Numbered from the stretch's first letter, positions 1 through 11,500 are shown. The stretch: 64,000 nt of DNA from Phoronis australis (GCA_002633005.1 NMRA01000184.1:294328-358327); one strand, 5' to 3'. Program-made: numbers and translations. The notes: generated by a model not told the origin, from the sequence alone.

Positions 1-1002
1 CTCTCCTAGCCAGCTTGCTATGTGGAGACTATTGTAAAACTACAGCTAGGTACCACTGTTTCTTGAGCTCTGTAAGCCCCAAAATTTCACACAGCCCAGA
101 TAGTTCTGCTCGTCACCTCAACCGGTGGGGGTGCATGCAAAATCTGGGAGTCAACCAAGACTCACCTTGCCTGATGCAGCTGTTTAATTAACATCATTTT
201 CTTGTATAATTCACTGCCTTTTGTAACAACAAAAAGGCTATTGTCATTTTGAAAACAAAATACTCGTTACATGCCATGCAAACGTGTCATTTCTTAATTT
301 TTTGCAACATCGCTCAGGAGATGATGGCAGTTTCGCAACAGCAAAGTTTGTTCTGAAAATTGGTTTGCTGGTAAAATACGAAAAACCTTAACGAAATGAA
401 ACCAGTTCTGATAGTTTGTTGAGATATGTATGCAACTTCGTGGAGGAAGAACAGTTCATTGAAAAATCAGCGAAAAAAGGAACTGGCCAATAAGTGACCC
501 TACATATCATGGCGCCGAAAGCCAACACATAAGAACGCTCCACAACTTCAGCAGTATAATAACGGCAGAACGCTTATCTTTCCAACACCGCTATACAATT
601 CAGTTGACGCAATGAAGAGTGTATTTTTGATCAAACTAATTTTTTTGCCACATTTTATTTGGCCATTTTTTACCCACATCAGCCGTGAGCACAAAGTTGT
701 AAATTTATAGTACAAAACATTTAGAATAAAACTTCGCACCAAAGCTAGTTCTTTACTTACAGTGTAAAGTCTAAGGGATCAATGCAAAAATCGGACAGAT
801 ACAGAGAGTCTGAACTTGGTGGTCCTTCTGGTTTTAAGAATATTTTCATTCAAAAGTTGTCACTACCTACCGCGACATCTGTCACTTGTCAAGCTACCCA
901 TGGCATGACGATTACCAATGGTGCCCCAGTAGTGAGTCCAGCGCTGAGCGGGCACTGAGCGTTGAAGACAGTGTCACTGTCTCAACTAACACTAGATACA
1001 GT
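1..1002. other. left flank, no recognised gene
   Basis: I see no exon chain, RNA gene or repeat structure that I can support here. Open frames are short and have no recognisable protein content. Confidence 0.6.
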
Positions 1003-1114
1003 GGCTATTCCATAGGCTCTTCATACGGAAGCTTTTCGGCGAATTACTGATGTCCCATACTAATTAAACCATCAAAATAACGTAGCACCTTTTGTGCATA
1101 GAGGGACACCTTAG
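1003..1114 (-). repeat. diverged fragment of the foldback repeat family
   Basis: This stretch aligns with the right arm of the foldback at 6933-7776. Shared blocks include GAAGCTTTTCGGC, AAACCATCAAA and GCATAGAGG followed by ACACCTTAG, in the same order and spacing. It is more diverged than the two arms are from each other, so it is an older insertion of the same family. Confidence 0.6.
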
Positions 1115-2770
1115 CTATGTTAACTGATCTCTGAGTGATATCCTCTATGTACATATTTTTAAACTTGTTATAGTCGTTTTTTCTTTGTTAGTATTCATTG
1201 TTATACAGTGACATGATACTCAGGAGATAGGCAATTACATCGTGATAGTACATCACCACAAAAAGTTACGAATTTCAAAATACAGGAAATCAATACCAAA
1301 TGAAACATGCCTATATGCACATGGAGTTCTAATAAACACACACCATAAATCTGGAGACAATTCAGTCAAGATAATTTGAACAAATCGAAGAAAATCTGTT
1401 GCGATTTGCTCCAGTTTCTCTTACCAGGTGACATTTTGAAGAAGTTACGTGAAATCACGCATGTTGACGAATAAAAATCCAAGGGCCACAAATCTTACAA
1501 ATTTCACCTGATACCTTCCTAACTCACGCGACTCAGTTAAAATACTTTGTGGTCATCGCGCCATGGTGAAAAAGTTAACAATAACCAAAAAGTGGAGAAG
1601 GAATTCTTTGCCAAAGTTACCTTAATTGTCATAGCTATACTTCATCAAAGATATGTGTAGAAGTAGAAAGAAACACTGAAGAAAGTAATCGCTTTTTTTA
1701 AGTCACAGTTTTATAGAATGTATTTTTGACCGTCGAAGTGAAAACTCTCAATCTTTGATCAGATTTGGCCTGTAAGACGAAATTTGTACATAAAGCGATG
1801 TAGCCCTAACCGGCCAACCGAGGGGCTTGTGTTGCCTACTCAGCAGTCAGTGAGCCATGTGTGTAGGGACGTGACATAAAATTCAACTACTTATTTAATA
1901 TTTAAAAATGCATTGATTTAAAAAAACATCAAAAACAGATTCAAACAAAAAAAATTAACAAAATCCGTTGAGTTGTTGACTTTTTATGAACGTTTGAAGA
2001 GCGATAATTAGCCCTTTTTTATGGCGGACAATATGGCCACCATTATGACTGCAAAAACGTCAGATTATATTTTTACGTTAACGAACTATATGGTGTAATA
2101 TACCAAATGATAGGTCTTTTCATTGCTTTTTTGAACAGAATGGTTAAAAAAATAGTTTAGGCAATATTTTCAACATTTCCGCAATAGCTGCCATTTTGGC
2201 ATTACTGCATTAACGATCCACCAGAAGAGATTGATTCAGCAACCATGATGTACATGTAATATATGAATATTAAAGGTGTTTTTATGAACTGCAAGGATAT
2301 CAAACTAGTGTTATGCATACATGTTTATTTTGTACAAAATGGCTGCCAAGATGACTGCCATTCATAACACAAAAGTAGTAATACAATTTTACAAGACAAA
2401 TGAAACCAACCGAAATTCATTCAATTTTAAGAACAAACTTATGCTCGACCGGCAACAAGACTACCCAGAGGTTCAACAAAAGCCCATCTGTAACAAATAC
2501 AAGGGCACACTGAGTGTATCGCATAGAGCACAGATACAAAGGATCGTCATTATTTTAATCCCACTAGGGGGTGCAATGCGGATGGAGCAAATGCACTCGA
2601 AACTTAAGGTGATGCAGAATACATCAAATATGTCTGAAAATGGGAAGGCATTGTAGTCTCCTTAATAGAAACCTAACTACCAAGTTTCATGAAAATCCAC
2701 CAGTGAACTCTGAAGATACACAGGAAAACACAAGAAAAAGTTGCCCTTGGGGGCTCACCAATCATCAGAT
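1115..2770. other. intergenic, no gene seen
   Basis: AT-rich DNA with no supportable gene. Between about 2020 and 2760 there are repeated short ATGGC/GCCAT-type motifs and a TTTCATGAAA block like one in the array at 20205-21585, which suggests old dispersed repeat material. The open frame at 2321-2656 has no recognisable protein features. Confidence 0.4.
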
Positions 2771-2774
2771 TGGT

Positions 2775-3430
2775 CTAAAACTCAATGGTAACTTTCTGGC
2801 GCTTTATCTGCTGTGTCAAATGCTTGATCTGACATGCTTTTGTAGACTTCAGTGAAGACTTGAGATCACGAATGGTTTTCTTTTCCTTCGAAACATACTG
2901 TAGTCGTCTCTTTACTTTTTGTTTCCTATATGTTAGGGCTTCTCGCTTAGAGGATGGAGTTGATGTGGATGGCTCCAATTCAACTGAAGGGCCAGCTTCA
3001 AGCTCTGGTTGTGTTAGCTCAGGAGATAGAGGTTCATGGTGGGGGTCAGCAACCTCACAAGACTGGGTTCAGGAACGAGAGGAAACAACCCTTAACTCTT
3101 CGAAAACTTCTTTAAACTGGAACATGCTTCTTTTATTTGAAACTGATTGACACTCTTTAGTGACCTATTCACCAGCGAGTTGATGTTGCTTGTAGTAATT
3201 TTCCAATTACCAATAAGTTCACGTTTTAAAGTTTCCAATTACCAATAAGTTCACGTTTTAAAGTTGACACTATCTCAGTCAGTGATTTGTTGCACTGTAA
3301 GAACACATAGAGGGCATGACCATTTTTCATGTTTTCACTGGGAACAGAGTTGAAGTTCTCTTGCAGGAACTGCCTCGCTTTGCCAGACTGAGATGGAGCT
3401 GACAATTTTCTTCTTGTTTGGAGGCATTCT
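2775..3430 (-). pseudogene. decayed coding relic, basic coiled-coil type
   Basis: Minus-strand frames look protein-like but are broken. The upper part (about 3226-3426) reads a segment containing SGKARQFLQENFNSVP. Its frame is broken by a 32-bp tandem duplication (3201-3264). Read across one copy, the frame would run on to a stop near 3099. The lower part (2775-3065) is acidic and proline-rich, then strongly basic and heptad-like (KREALTYRKQKVKRRLQ and onward), ending at a stop at 2775. Stops and frame changes separate the two parts. The layout (acidic linker then basic coiled coil) resembles some transposase or THAP-type proteins, but I do not recognise the family and assign no function. Confidence 0.4.
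3201..3264. repeat. 32-bp direct tandem duplication (2 copies)
   Basis: The unit beginning TTCCAATTACCAATAAGTTC is present twice in direct succession with a period of 32 bp and almost no differences, so it is recent. As 32 is not a multiple of 3 it shifts the frame of the minus-strand relic it interrupts. Confidence 0.85.
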
Positions 3431-3599
3431 GAAAATAAGACATGTAAGAAAATTAACATACCAAAGTACAGTGTCATAATATATTTGTTGTACACCAAAT
3501 GATTCAGACTGCCTTGCCCTGTAAGTATTATTAAACACTCACTACAAACCCTCAAACTAAAGTTTAATTTTTTTACACTGATGTGCAACGCATGGAAAA

Positions 3600-4560
3600 C
3601 ATTCTACTTACATAAGCAACACATGACAGAAAATTTATCCTTTTTGATGAGGTGTTTTGTGTACACAAAATGCACTGATTTATCATTTTTCAAAAAATTA
3701 AACAGTTCCTTTCCTTAATAAGTGTACTTCAAGAACTTGAAAACTACAAATGTAAACTTCTCCAGTTGTGGACAAAATATCATGTCAGGCAAGTGTTATT
3801 ATATTTTGTCAAATACCTCATGAAGGTAAAGGAATTGATGTTTACTTCGTTGTACCCACTTGATGATTTTCCAGGCACTAGCAACAAACTTAACTTTTGA
3901 AAGAATGACAATATCAGCAACTATTCTTGTCCCAAACTGAATTTTGATTAGAAAATCATTACATGTTATTCAGTGAAAAAATCAACGAAAACACTACTGT
4001 CATGTGGAATTGACTAAATGTGGGTTTATTTCATAAAAAAACAGTAAAACATGGCAATATTGTGAAGAAAATCAAGCCAAAAATCACACCTTAAACATCA
4101 TAAAAGAATTCGGGTTTTGAGCCAATCAAATCTCTAGGATTTGGTCACGTGACCAAAATTCGCCAGACAAATATTACCTATACCTATAATAAGTATTACA
4201 AACTCATCTATATACAAAAAATACAAATGAAGATGTATGGAACTTCATCCAAATTGATCAATTTCGCTATTAATTTACATAAACTAATCAATCTACCTAA
4301 TTTAAGAGCAATTGTTAACCATAAACTGCCATGCTGACACTGGTCTGTCATGGCTGGTCAGCGAGAATGCCTGCCCCAGGTCTCAACTTTCACAGTTAGC
4401 ACATCATGATACGGTGAATTGATTAGAATGAAATTTGGTGAACAGTTGCAAGAGATATAAAAAGAGAATACAGAATTCATTTCATAAAAGAAAATGTCTT
4501 ACCTTTCAAAATACATGCGGTCAAACAGGAGTGAAAATTTTCCCACCTTCTCACCAGTTA
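3600..4560. other. intergenic, no gene seen
   Basis: AT-rich sequence up to the 5' LTR. No exon-like or RNA-like structure that I can support. Confidence 0.5.
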
Positions 4561-4710
4561 TGGTGGGTACTTGTACGGAATTCTCCGATGCTGACCGAGT
4601 CGCCTCGGTTGTGGTTTATTGATTAGTTAAGCGCCACTCTGGGTCTACTCTCGAGTTTGGTCAGACGCTTCAAGCTGGTGCTGTTGTTATTGTTCAGGTA
4701 GGCATTCTAC
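4561..4710 (+). repeat. 5' LTR
   Basis: Starts TGGTGGGTACTTGTACGG and ends near GGTAGGCATTCTAC. It matches 6791-6932 over its length apart from a few substitutions and an extra segment around TGCTGACCGA. Confidence 0.85.
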
Positions 4711-4714
4711 AGAT

Positions 4715-4734
4715 TGGTGTCAGAGGAGTGGGAT
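4715..4734 (+). other. primer-binding site, tRNA-Leu-like
   Basis: TGGTGTCAGAGGAGTGGGAT follows the 5' LTR. It equals the complement of a typical eukaryotic tRNA-Leu 3' end (TGGTGTCAGGAGTGGGAT) with one extra base. The position next to the LTR supports the role. The tRNA identity rests on my memory of tRNA-Leu ends. Confidence 0.65.
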
Positions 4735-4920
4735 GATTACGGTATAGGTTTATACTTGAAAGCTATGCTTTAGGTGTGTTAAAGGAAAGGGATTTGCATT
4801 TGGTTATTGTTTTTTGTGTTTAGTTGGAAATTGTTCAGTTAAAGTGTTTGGCAGGAAAAGGGGTGTGGTTTGAACTTTGACACAGATAAATAATACTCGG
4901 ATAGTGTTTTTTTCTCTGAA

Positions 4921-6450
4921 ATGGCTGAAGAAAAGGAGGATATTGTCTATATTATAAATACATTGAGAGGGTTATCGGTTGCTGCATTGGAGAGGGTGGA
5001 ATTTTTGGATAATGAGGTTAGGTTACAGTTGATTATATTAAAACAGTGTTTGGTTAGAAGTGAAGTTCTGGACAAAAAGGGGGTTGTGTCAAATTGTGAA
5101 TACGAAGATGGGCCAGATGGGGCATAGTACACCGGTGGATGCTTTACCTAGTTTTGATATGATGGATTTTGCGGGGAGTGGTGAGGATGAGGTGAAGAGT
5201 AAGGAGAGGGTGCGTACCTGGAGTGTGAAAGGTGTGAGACACGAGCGGTCCTGGCAATTTAAAGGTGGGGTAAAGGGGAGTGAGGAAGAAGATGAGGATC
5301 TACAAGGGGGTAGACATGGGGCTACAGGTAAGCGGAGTGATAGGAGCAGACAAGGACAGAGGGATAGTGGTAGAGGTAAGATGCTAGGAGTGAGAAGTAT
5401 GACGTATAATGGTAAGTCTAGTTGGTCGGCATTCCATATGAAGTTTAATAGGTATGCTGTTAGGCAGGGATGGTCGGATAGAGAATGTATGGATAATTTG
5501 ATTTTTTGTTTGGAAGGTGCTGCGGGAGAGTTTTTGACCAAGTATTTAGAACGGAACGGGAAAGTACATATTTTGAGAATTGCATGCAATTAGAGAAAAA
5601 ATTTAGTTCGCTGGGGTCACCAGAGATAGTTCAGTTAGAGTCCATGGGTTTAGTACAGAGTAAGGAGGTGTCGGTTCATGAATGGGGCGATGGGGTGTGG
5701 AGTATGGCAAGTAAGGCGTTTAGGGGGTTTCCATAGGAATACATGATGAGGCAGGCGGTGTTGAAGTTGTGCTACGGATCGTGGGATAAGGAGGCAGGGT
5801 TGAACATTGCCATGATGCAGCCAGGTTTGTTAGAGGAGGCAGTTTTGAAGTTACAGATGCAAATGCAGGTAAAAAGGGCAATCTTGGGTAAAAACGGGCC
5901 TCATCTGGTGGGTGATCCACCAAAAGTTCAGAAGGTTCAAAAAGAGGGTCAAGGGGGTGATAGTGAGGAGGTTATGGAAAGGATTTTGAGGCAGTTGGAG
6001 GAATTGAAGCAGAAGATAAATTCATCTACTAGATCAAGATCTAGTGAGGGTTGTTATACATGTGGACAGTTGGGGCATTTCAGTCGGGAGTGTGGTCAGA
6101 ATCGTGTGAAAGGGGGTTCCAGGGATGCTCGGTGCCAGATATGTAGTAGAGTGGGTCATAAGGCTGTTGAATGCTGGTCGAAACTGGGGAGCAGGTCTAG
6201 AAATGTAAGAGAAGGAGGTCCGAGTATAAGGTGTTTTGTGTGTGGGGTGGTGGGTCATGTGGCGAGGAACTGTCAGGGGGTGAAGAGTGATAAAAGTATC
6301 CGACGTACGAGTAAGGAGTCCCATAGTAGCGGAGATGAAGGTAGTGAAGATGGAAGGGAAGATCAAGTGGAAGCACAAAGAAGTAATGAGAGTAGAAATG
6401 AAAGTTGTGGTGGTAGTGGTGCTTTAAACTGCAGGGGATTGGAGAATTAG
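4921..6450 (+). pseudogene. retrotransposon gag, frameshifted
   Basis: Reading begins MAEEKEDIVYIINTLRGL at 4921 and is open to a TAG at 5125. The Gag-like sequence continues in the next frame (about 5060-5593), returns to the first frame (5506-5736), hits an in-frame TAG at 5734, then is open from 5743 to 6450. The capsid-like part includes WSAFHMKFNRYAVRQGW, typical of Ty3/Gypsy Gag. The C-terminal nucleocapsid has three CX2CX4HX4C knuckles (CYTCGQLGHFSREC from 6052, CQICSRVGHKAVEC from 6133, CFVCGVVGHVARNC from about 6232) in a basic, serine-rich context. Two frame changes plus one stop make this copy inactive. Confidence 0.85.
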
Positions 6451-6777
6451 ATCGACCTTCAATCCATTTTAAGGGTCTGGTTAAAAGGGCCGAGATTGAT
6501 GTGGCTGGTTGGAGAGATAGGTGTAGTCAGAGAGGAAGATAGTGTGAAGTTGGAGGTAAAAAGGGTTAGTGCTGATAAGACGTGTTTTGTGGTGGTGGTA
6601 GTGGGATGATGGATGGAGGGTCACAGTCTGGGAGGGAGTAAGGTGTGGTGATGACTGAGGTGATTTGTTTTCTGTTGGATTATTGTGAGATTTATTATTT
6701 TGATGAGATTTATTATTTTGTAACAAGATTATTTTTCTTGGTGGGGTGCATATTCAGCATTGGGGGGTTTTCTCTAT

Positions 6778-6790
6778 GACGGGGAGGAGT
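6778..6790 (+). other. polypurine tract
   Basis: GACGGGGAGGAGT sits immediately 5' of the second LTR, where plus-strand DNA priming occurs in LTR retroelements. Confidence 0.65.
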
Positions 6791-6932
6791 ATGGTGGGTA
6801 CTTGTACGGAATTCTCCGAGTGGCCTCGGTTGTGGTTTATTGATTGGTTGAGCATCACTACGGATCTACTCTTGAGTTTGGTCGGATGCTGCAAGCTGGT
6901 GCTGTTGTTATTGTTCAGGTAGGCATTCTATA
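6791..6932 (+). repeat. 3' LTR
   Basis: Direct repeat of 4561-4710, starting TGGTGGGTACTTGTACGG and ending near GGCATTCTATAC. The foldback arm begins within a few bases of its end. Confidence 0.85.
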
Positions 6933-7776
6933 CAGTGGAATTTTGGAAACGAACATTTGATTGACAAGACCGCAATGGCTCACCGTTGGCCTATTTAAAG
7001 ATTGAGGTGATGAAGTCACATCACCTAGCGAGCGCGGTAAAAATTAGAGCGTGCGCAGTATAAAAATGGTGAGTTCATGATTTTGGGAACTGAACGAGTG
7101 ACTGCTCGAACAAAAATTTCGATAACGGGAGTATTTGTTCGAGTTGGAAGGAATTAAACACACCGCCAACCTCCTAAGGTGTTCCTCCATACGCAAAAGA
7201 TATTTATAACGTGACTTTCATGCTTTAGCCAGTGCGAGGCACAATTCACCGAAAAAGCTTCCGACGTATGGAGCGCATATAGGAGCTGCATCGCCTCTGG
7301 TCGGGCCAACAGAGGCGATGGTCATTGCCTAGTCTAGTAGTCTCAGCTTACCGCAGCGCGTTGGCTTTAGGCAATGACCATCGCCTCTGTTGGCCCGAAC
7401 CAGAGGCGATGCAGAGGCTATAGGCGCTATGTACGCCGGAAGCTTTTCGGCAAATTATGCTTCGCACCGACTAAACCATCAAAGTCACGTTGTTATAAAT
7501 ACCTTTTGCGCATAGAGGAACACCTTAGGAGGTTGTCGATGTGTTTAATTCCTTCCAAATCGAACAAATACTCCCGTTATCAAACTTTTTCTTCGAGCAG
7601 TCCCTATTTCAGTTCCCAAAATCGTGAAATCAAAATTTTTGTACTGCGCACGCTCCAATTTTTACCGCGCTCGCTAGGTGATGTGACTTCATCACCTCAA
7701 TTTTTAAATAGGCCAAAGATGAGCCATTGTGGTCTTGTCAGTCAAATGTTTGTTTCCAAAATGTCACCACTTATAC
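6933..7776. repeat. large foldback: inverted repeat with about 400-bp arms
   Basis: The left arm (about 6933-7331) is the reverse complement of the right arm (about 7368-7776), separated by a spacer of about 36 bp. The innermost part is almost perfect: CAGAGGCGATGGTCATTGCC against GGCAATGACCATCGCCTCTG. Outward, blocks such as CCTATTTAAA, GGTGATGAAGTCACATCACC, GCGTGCGCAGTA and GATTTTGGGAACTGAA recur inverted, with scattered mismatches and small indels to the ends. Both arms translate as a peptide starting MTIASVG, but it also appears in the copy at 8018-8280 and has no protein hallmarks, so I treat it as repeat sequence. The foldback may be one palindromic transposon or two copies inserted head to head. 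Confidence 0.85.
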
Positions 7777-8017
7777 TTGTCTTTAATTGGCGTTACTTGA
7801 AACTGTTTGTATTTCAATGAATTATTGTTTGTGTTTGATAAAAATAAATGCTGTTGATATGACATTTAATAGTCTTTGTGCACATATTTGACATTTTAAT
7901 GTTTAACAACACAGCAAATGCACGGCTGATTCCCGGCAGCACGTACGCAAACGGCGGGAACTTCAGCTTTCAAAGTTCGCCGGTAGGATCGCAACTTCTG
8001 ACCTTCGGCCTGGTTAA

Positions 8018-8280
8018 AAAAATGAAAATTATGATTTCACGATTTTGGGAACTGAAATAGGACCTGCTCGAAGAAAAAGTTTCATAACGGGAGTATTTGT
8101 TCGACAACCTCCTAAGGTGTTCCTCTATGAGCAAAAGGTATTTATAACAACGTGACTTTGATAGTTTAGTCGGTGCGAGGCATACTTCGCCGAAAAGTTT
8201 CCGACGTACAGAGCGCCTATAGCCTCTGCATCGCCTCTGGTTCAGGCCAACAGAGGCGATGGTCATTGCCTACGTTGCCC
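8018..8280 (+). repeat. single copy of the foldback arm family, just upstream of NOLC1
   Basis: Same order of blocks as the left arm: ATTTTGGGAACTGAA, CGGGAGTATTTGTTCG, CAACCTCCTAAGGTGTTCCT, TATTTATAAC, then AACAGAGGCGATGGTCATTG and GTTGGCTT. It ends at a sequence that in the foldback lies in the spacer. Part of the arm (around TTAAACACACCGCC) is missing. It ends about 290 bp before the NOLC1 start codon and could affect the promoter. Confidence 0.8.
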
Positions 8281-8507
8281 GTTGGCTTATATTTTATTTT
8301 TACTAGCGCAGTTAGTTTTACAGAATACTTGACCCATTGGGTCACTATACTGGTTTTTGATTATTATGCACGCACTTAAGACTTGAATTCAAACGTTGGT
8401 TTCAAAATCATAAATTGAGAATACTCACGCTCAGTAAAGCACAGCTTTCATCAGTTTACATGCAAGCAGACATCGTCGCACATTTTGTTTGTTTCGGAAG
8501 CATTTCT

Positions 8508-8567
8508 CGCGCATGCTCACACTTTCCTTTCCACATCCGGTCAGTCGACCACGCGAGAGTTTTAAAG
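8508..8567 (+). promoter_or_regulatory. NOLC1 promoter-proximal region / 5' UTR
   Basis: The 60 bp before the start codon contain CGCGCATGC (8508-8516), close to an NRF1 half-site, and CACATCCGG (about 8532-8540), an ETS-type core on the other strand, both common in TATA-less housekeeping promoters. A pyrimidine run TTTCCTTTCC lies between them. No TATA box is evident. The transcription start is not determined, so these are motif matches only. Confidence 0.35.
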
Positions 8568-11500
8568 ATGGCACAGGAAAATTCGTCTGGAATTTTACCT
8601 TTGATTTACGATTTCTTGAAAGTGAAATGCAAGAAGGCTGCTGATATATTTAAAAAAGAAACAAAATTGGTAGGTACCAAAGTGATTCTTTGTCTTTGTA
8701 TCGTACTGTACACATTTTGTTATTGTTGGAGCAGTTTGAACACGTGTGTGGTGTGGAGAGCACAGGCCACAGCACAGGGCGTCCTTAGCTTCTGATCGTT
8801 CCCAATACACTTTTAATTATTAGAATTACTGACACTTATGACTACAAATTCCACTCTGGCTTTACTTTGGCCGTCCATATCAAACACAAATATCTATAAA
8901 TGTACACAAAACGGGTTCAACAAACATGCACGAGGAATTGTTTTTTCTCCTGATTTACAGCTTCCTGCTCCAGTGAATTCGCTACAAATTCGGGATCAAA
9001 ACACAAAAATCGTCTCAAACGGCCGATGCATAGCAACTTCTGTAAGACGGGTCATGTGAGTGTTGTAATCGGCAACATCATTGGCCCTTTTGTTTTTCCT
9101 GGGGCGTCTTGTGATTGGTCTGTTTTTGTGTGTTCCCCGTATAGAGAATTATGACATATAGATGGCGCTTGCTATTCGCCCTAGCCGCCATGTTTCTTTT
9201 GTCTCTAAGTCCATTGTTTAATTAGCGGTTACGACCAATAAACAGTGAAGAAATACTTGCGAGTTATTTTCTACCGTATGTCTCCTATATAAGTCGTTGG
9301 CGCCACTGTCGGATGGTTTTTTTCAAGAACCGGCATGACGAGTCATCTATGGTTGCTCCGCTTGGCGTCAACTGGCTGACTTATATCTTCATAAAAATAA
9401 GTACTCTTGTGCCTAACTAGTGAACCTCTAGGAATACAACATGAGTTTGCACAAGAGTTGTCGATTTGTCACGGAAGGTCATGACATCAAAAGCTCCACA
9501 TTTGACTTGACCATTTCGTAACCCTTCCCTGATGAACTGATTATTGCTATTATCCATCCTTAACTCATCGGGTCATTCCTTACTTGACCTTGAACCGACT
9601 CAATGTGACCCGTCTTACAGTAGTTGCTACACGTCAGCCTTTTCGGAAGATTTTTGTGTTTTGATCGTGAATTTGTTGCGAATCCACTGGAGCGGTAAGT
9701 GTAACTGCCAGTCAGGAGAAAGAACAATTGCTCAATTGTTTGTTGAATCCCTGTTTTGTATAAATTTATTGAAAATTGTTTTTAATATGAACGGCTGAAG
9801 TGAAACACCTGCGGAATTCCTAGTCTTAAATATTATTATATATAATGTATTAGGGACGATCAGAAGCTGAGGATACCTGTGGTGGAGAGAAGTGTGGAAC
9901 TGCGATGCCTTGATAAAAAGTGCCAGTTATGACGGTTGACTGACACATTTGCAAAGTGAACTTTACACCTAGGCAACACATAGCCTCCTTGGACAGCTTG
10001 CGAGAGGTTACAACACTCCTCATCTGTCTCTGCGTTACTTTGTTGAAAATTTTCAAGGTGGACAGAGACTTGAAGTTGAAGCGGGGTTGGCTGTGTGGTA
10101 ACGGTCAGCCACAAGGCAATTGCCATTGGCAAAGAATTTCGAAATCTAGGCTTTGTATGGCTGTAACGGTGTATGTCACACCCAGAAGTCACAACATTAT
10201 TTCCCGTCTATGGATCAAGCACGCCACCTGCCACCCGGGTTGGCCACATCTTTTGGTATGGGTTTCCACTGTTGTTTATGGACCATGACTCTGGACTGCT
10301 TCAAAATGGCACTGGTGGAGGGAAGCTCGAGTGAACTCTACAGCTTTTCATGAATGTGTTCAAAATTATGTTGACTAAATTGTCTCAAGACTAAGAGTCA
10401 TGGTGGGTGTTAATTATTTACTCACTGGGTATCAGTGCTGGATGCTTAGATTGACCCCAAGTCGCATTTGGCGACTTAGTGAAAATCCCAGGTCACCAAA
10501 TGAAATCTGAGTTTGCCAAAACTGACATTGATATTGTTGACTATAAAATAAGTCGTGTCGTACTCCGTTATAAGAAAATCACGCATACCATTTTACTCCC
10601 CCATTCAATCTCTAACTCAGTTCCTGCCAACGAAGAATGCAGACAATCGGATACGCTGGAGGCCCAGGTTTCGTGGTCTGATCTTGTCAGATTTTTCTCG
10701 AACAATTCCGACTTCAGTCTTTTTACTTCCTGTTGCAATTTGACCGCGTGTTTGATGTGTGCTGACTGCTGAGGATGGCAAGTGCACCGATTTCACGAAA
10801 TAAACTGAATAACTTTGAACCGAAGTATTGAATTTAGGAAAACTGTTCGTAGTTTAAAGTTTGGAAGTCACCGCAAACTTTAAAATGAATTTCGGGAGAA
10901 TTTTTGTCTAACTTTGATACTGGCTGTGGCGACTTCATAGAAACTTGGGATTTTTCTCGGGTAGCCAAACACAATTCTGAAGTCACATTGGCGACCTGCA
11001 GGTCACTAGATCGAGCACTGCTTGGTATGTATGCATGCTTCATCTGATGTTATTCGTATTTTGAAATGAGCAACTTTTTATGGGAGTAAACTTTTGCCTG
11101 AGGATGTCTTGCGGACATCCCTGCTGTTTTTCACAAGTGTAATGCCATGTTTGTACATTTTGAACTCATTTCCAGCCGCCAGCCACATCACCTGGTTCAG
11201 CCTCTCTGGTGGACATTTATGAAGATTGGATCAAGTAAGTATGTTTAACTTGTAGCACTGATAGAAATAATGATTACCAATTTATTCAACAACATAGTGG
11301 TTACAAAAAGGATTTGTGTATTGTTTGTTTTTTTTTTTCAAACTAAGTCGGCCTGGAGAACGTTAAGTGCGTTACACGCTGAAATGGTGCAAATCTTGGT
11401 AATTTGTAATTCAGAGTCCGATGATTGCCTTGGGGTTCAAAGTTTCAGAGCATTGATAATTATCCACTTTTGGTACAGTCTGAGTAATAAACAAGTGAAG

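Larger units (their letters stand above)
4561..6932 (+). mobile_element. short gag-only LTR retrotransposon (Ty3/Gypsy-like), nonautonomous
   Basis: Two direct repeats of about 150 and 142 bp (4561-4710 and 6791-6932) flank an internal region of about 2.1 kb. A primer-binding site lies just after the first LTR and a purine tract just before the second. The internal region codes only for a broken Gag with three zinc knuckles. There is no room for, or trace of, protease, reverse transcriptase, RNase H or integrase: only about 340 bp separate the Gag stop from the 3' LTR. The LTRs differ by an indel of about 8-10 bp near the start and scattered substitutions, so insertion is not very recent. Mobility would have needed an autonomous partner. 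Target-site duplication is unclear (flanks AGTTA and AGTGG). Confidence 0.85.

Noticed and set aside
5743-6450. Zinc-knuckle frame as a host CCHC (CNBP-like) gene
   Set aside because: It lies between two LTRs in the nucleocapsid position after capsid-like sequence, so it is retrotransposon gag.
7374-8266. Peptides starting MTIASVG on opposite strands (7374-7820 plus, 7970-8266 minus)
   Set aside because: They come from copies of one repeat family (the foldback arms and the single copy). There are no protein-domain hallmarks, and the diverged copy at 1003-1114 does not keep the frame.
9860-10288. Overlapping open frames on both strands in NOLC1 intron 1
   Set aside because: No recognisable domain and no splice support. 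The two strands are equally open, as expected by chance.
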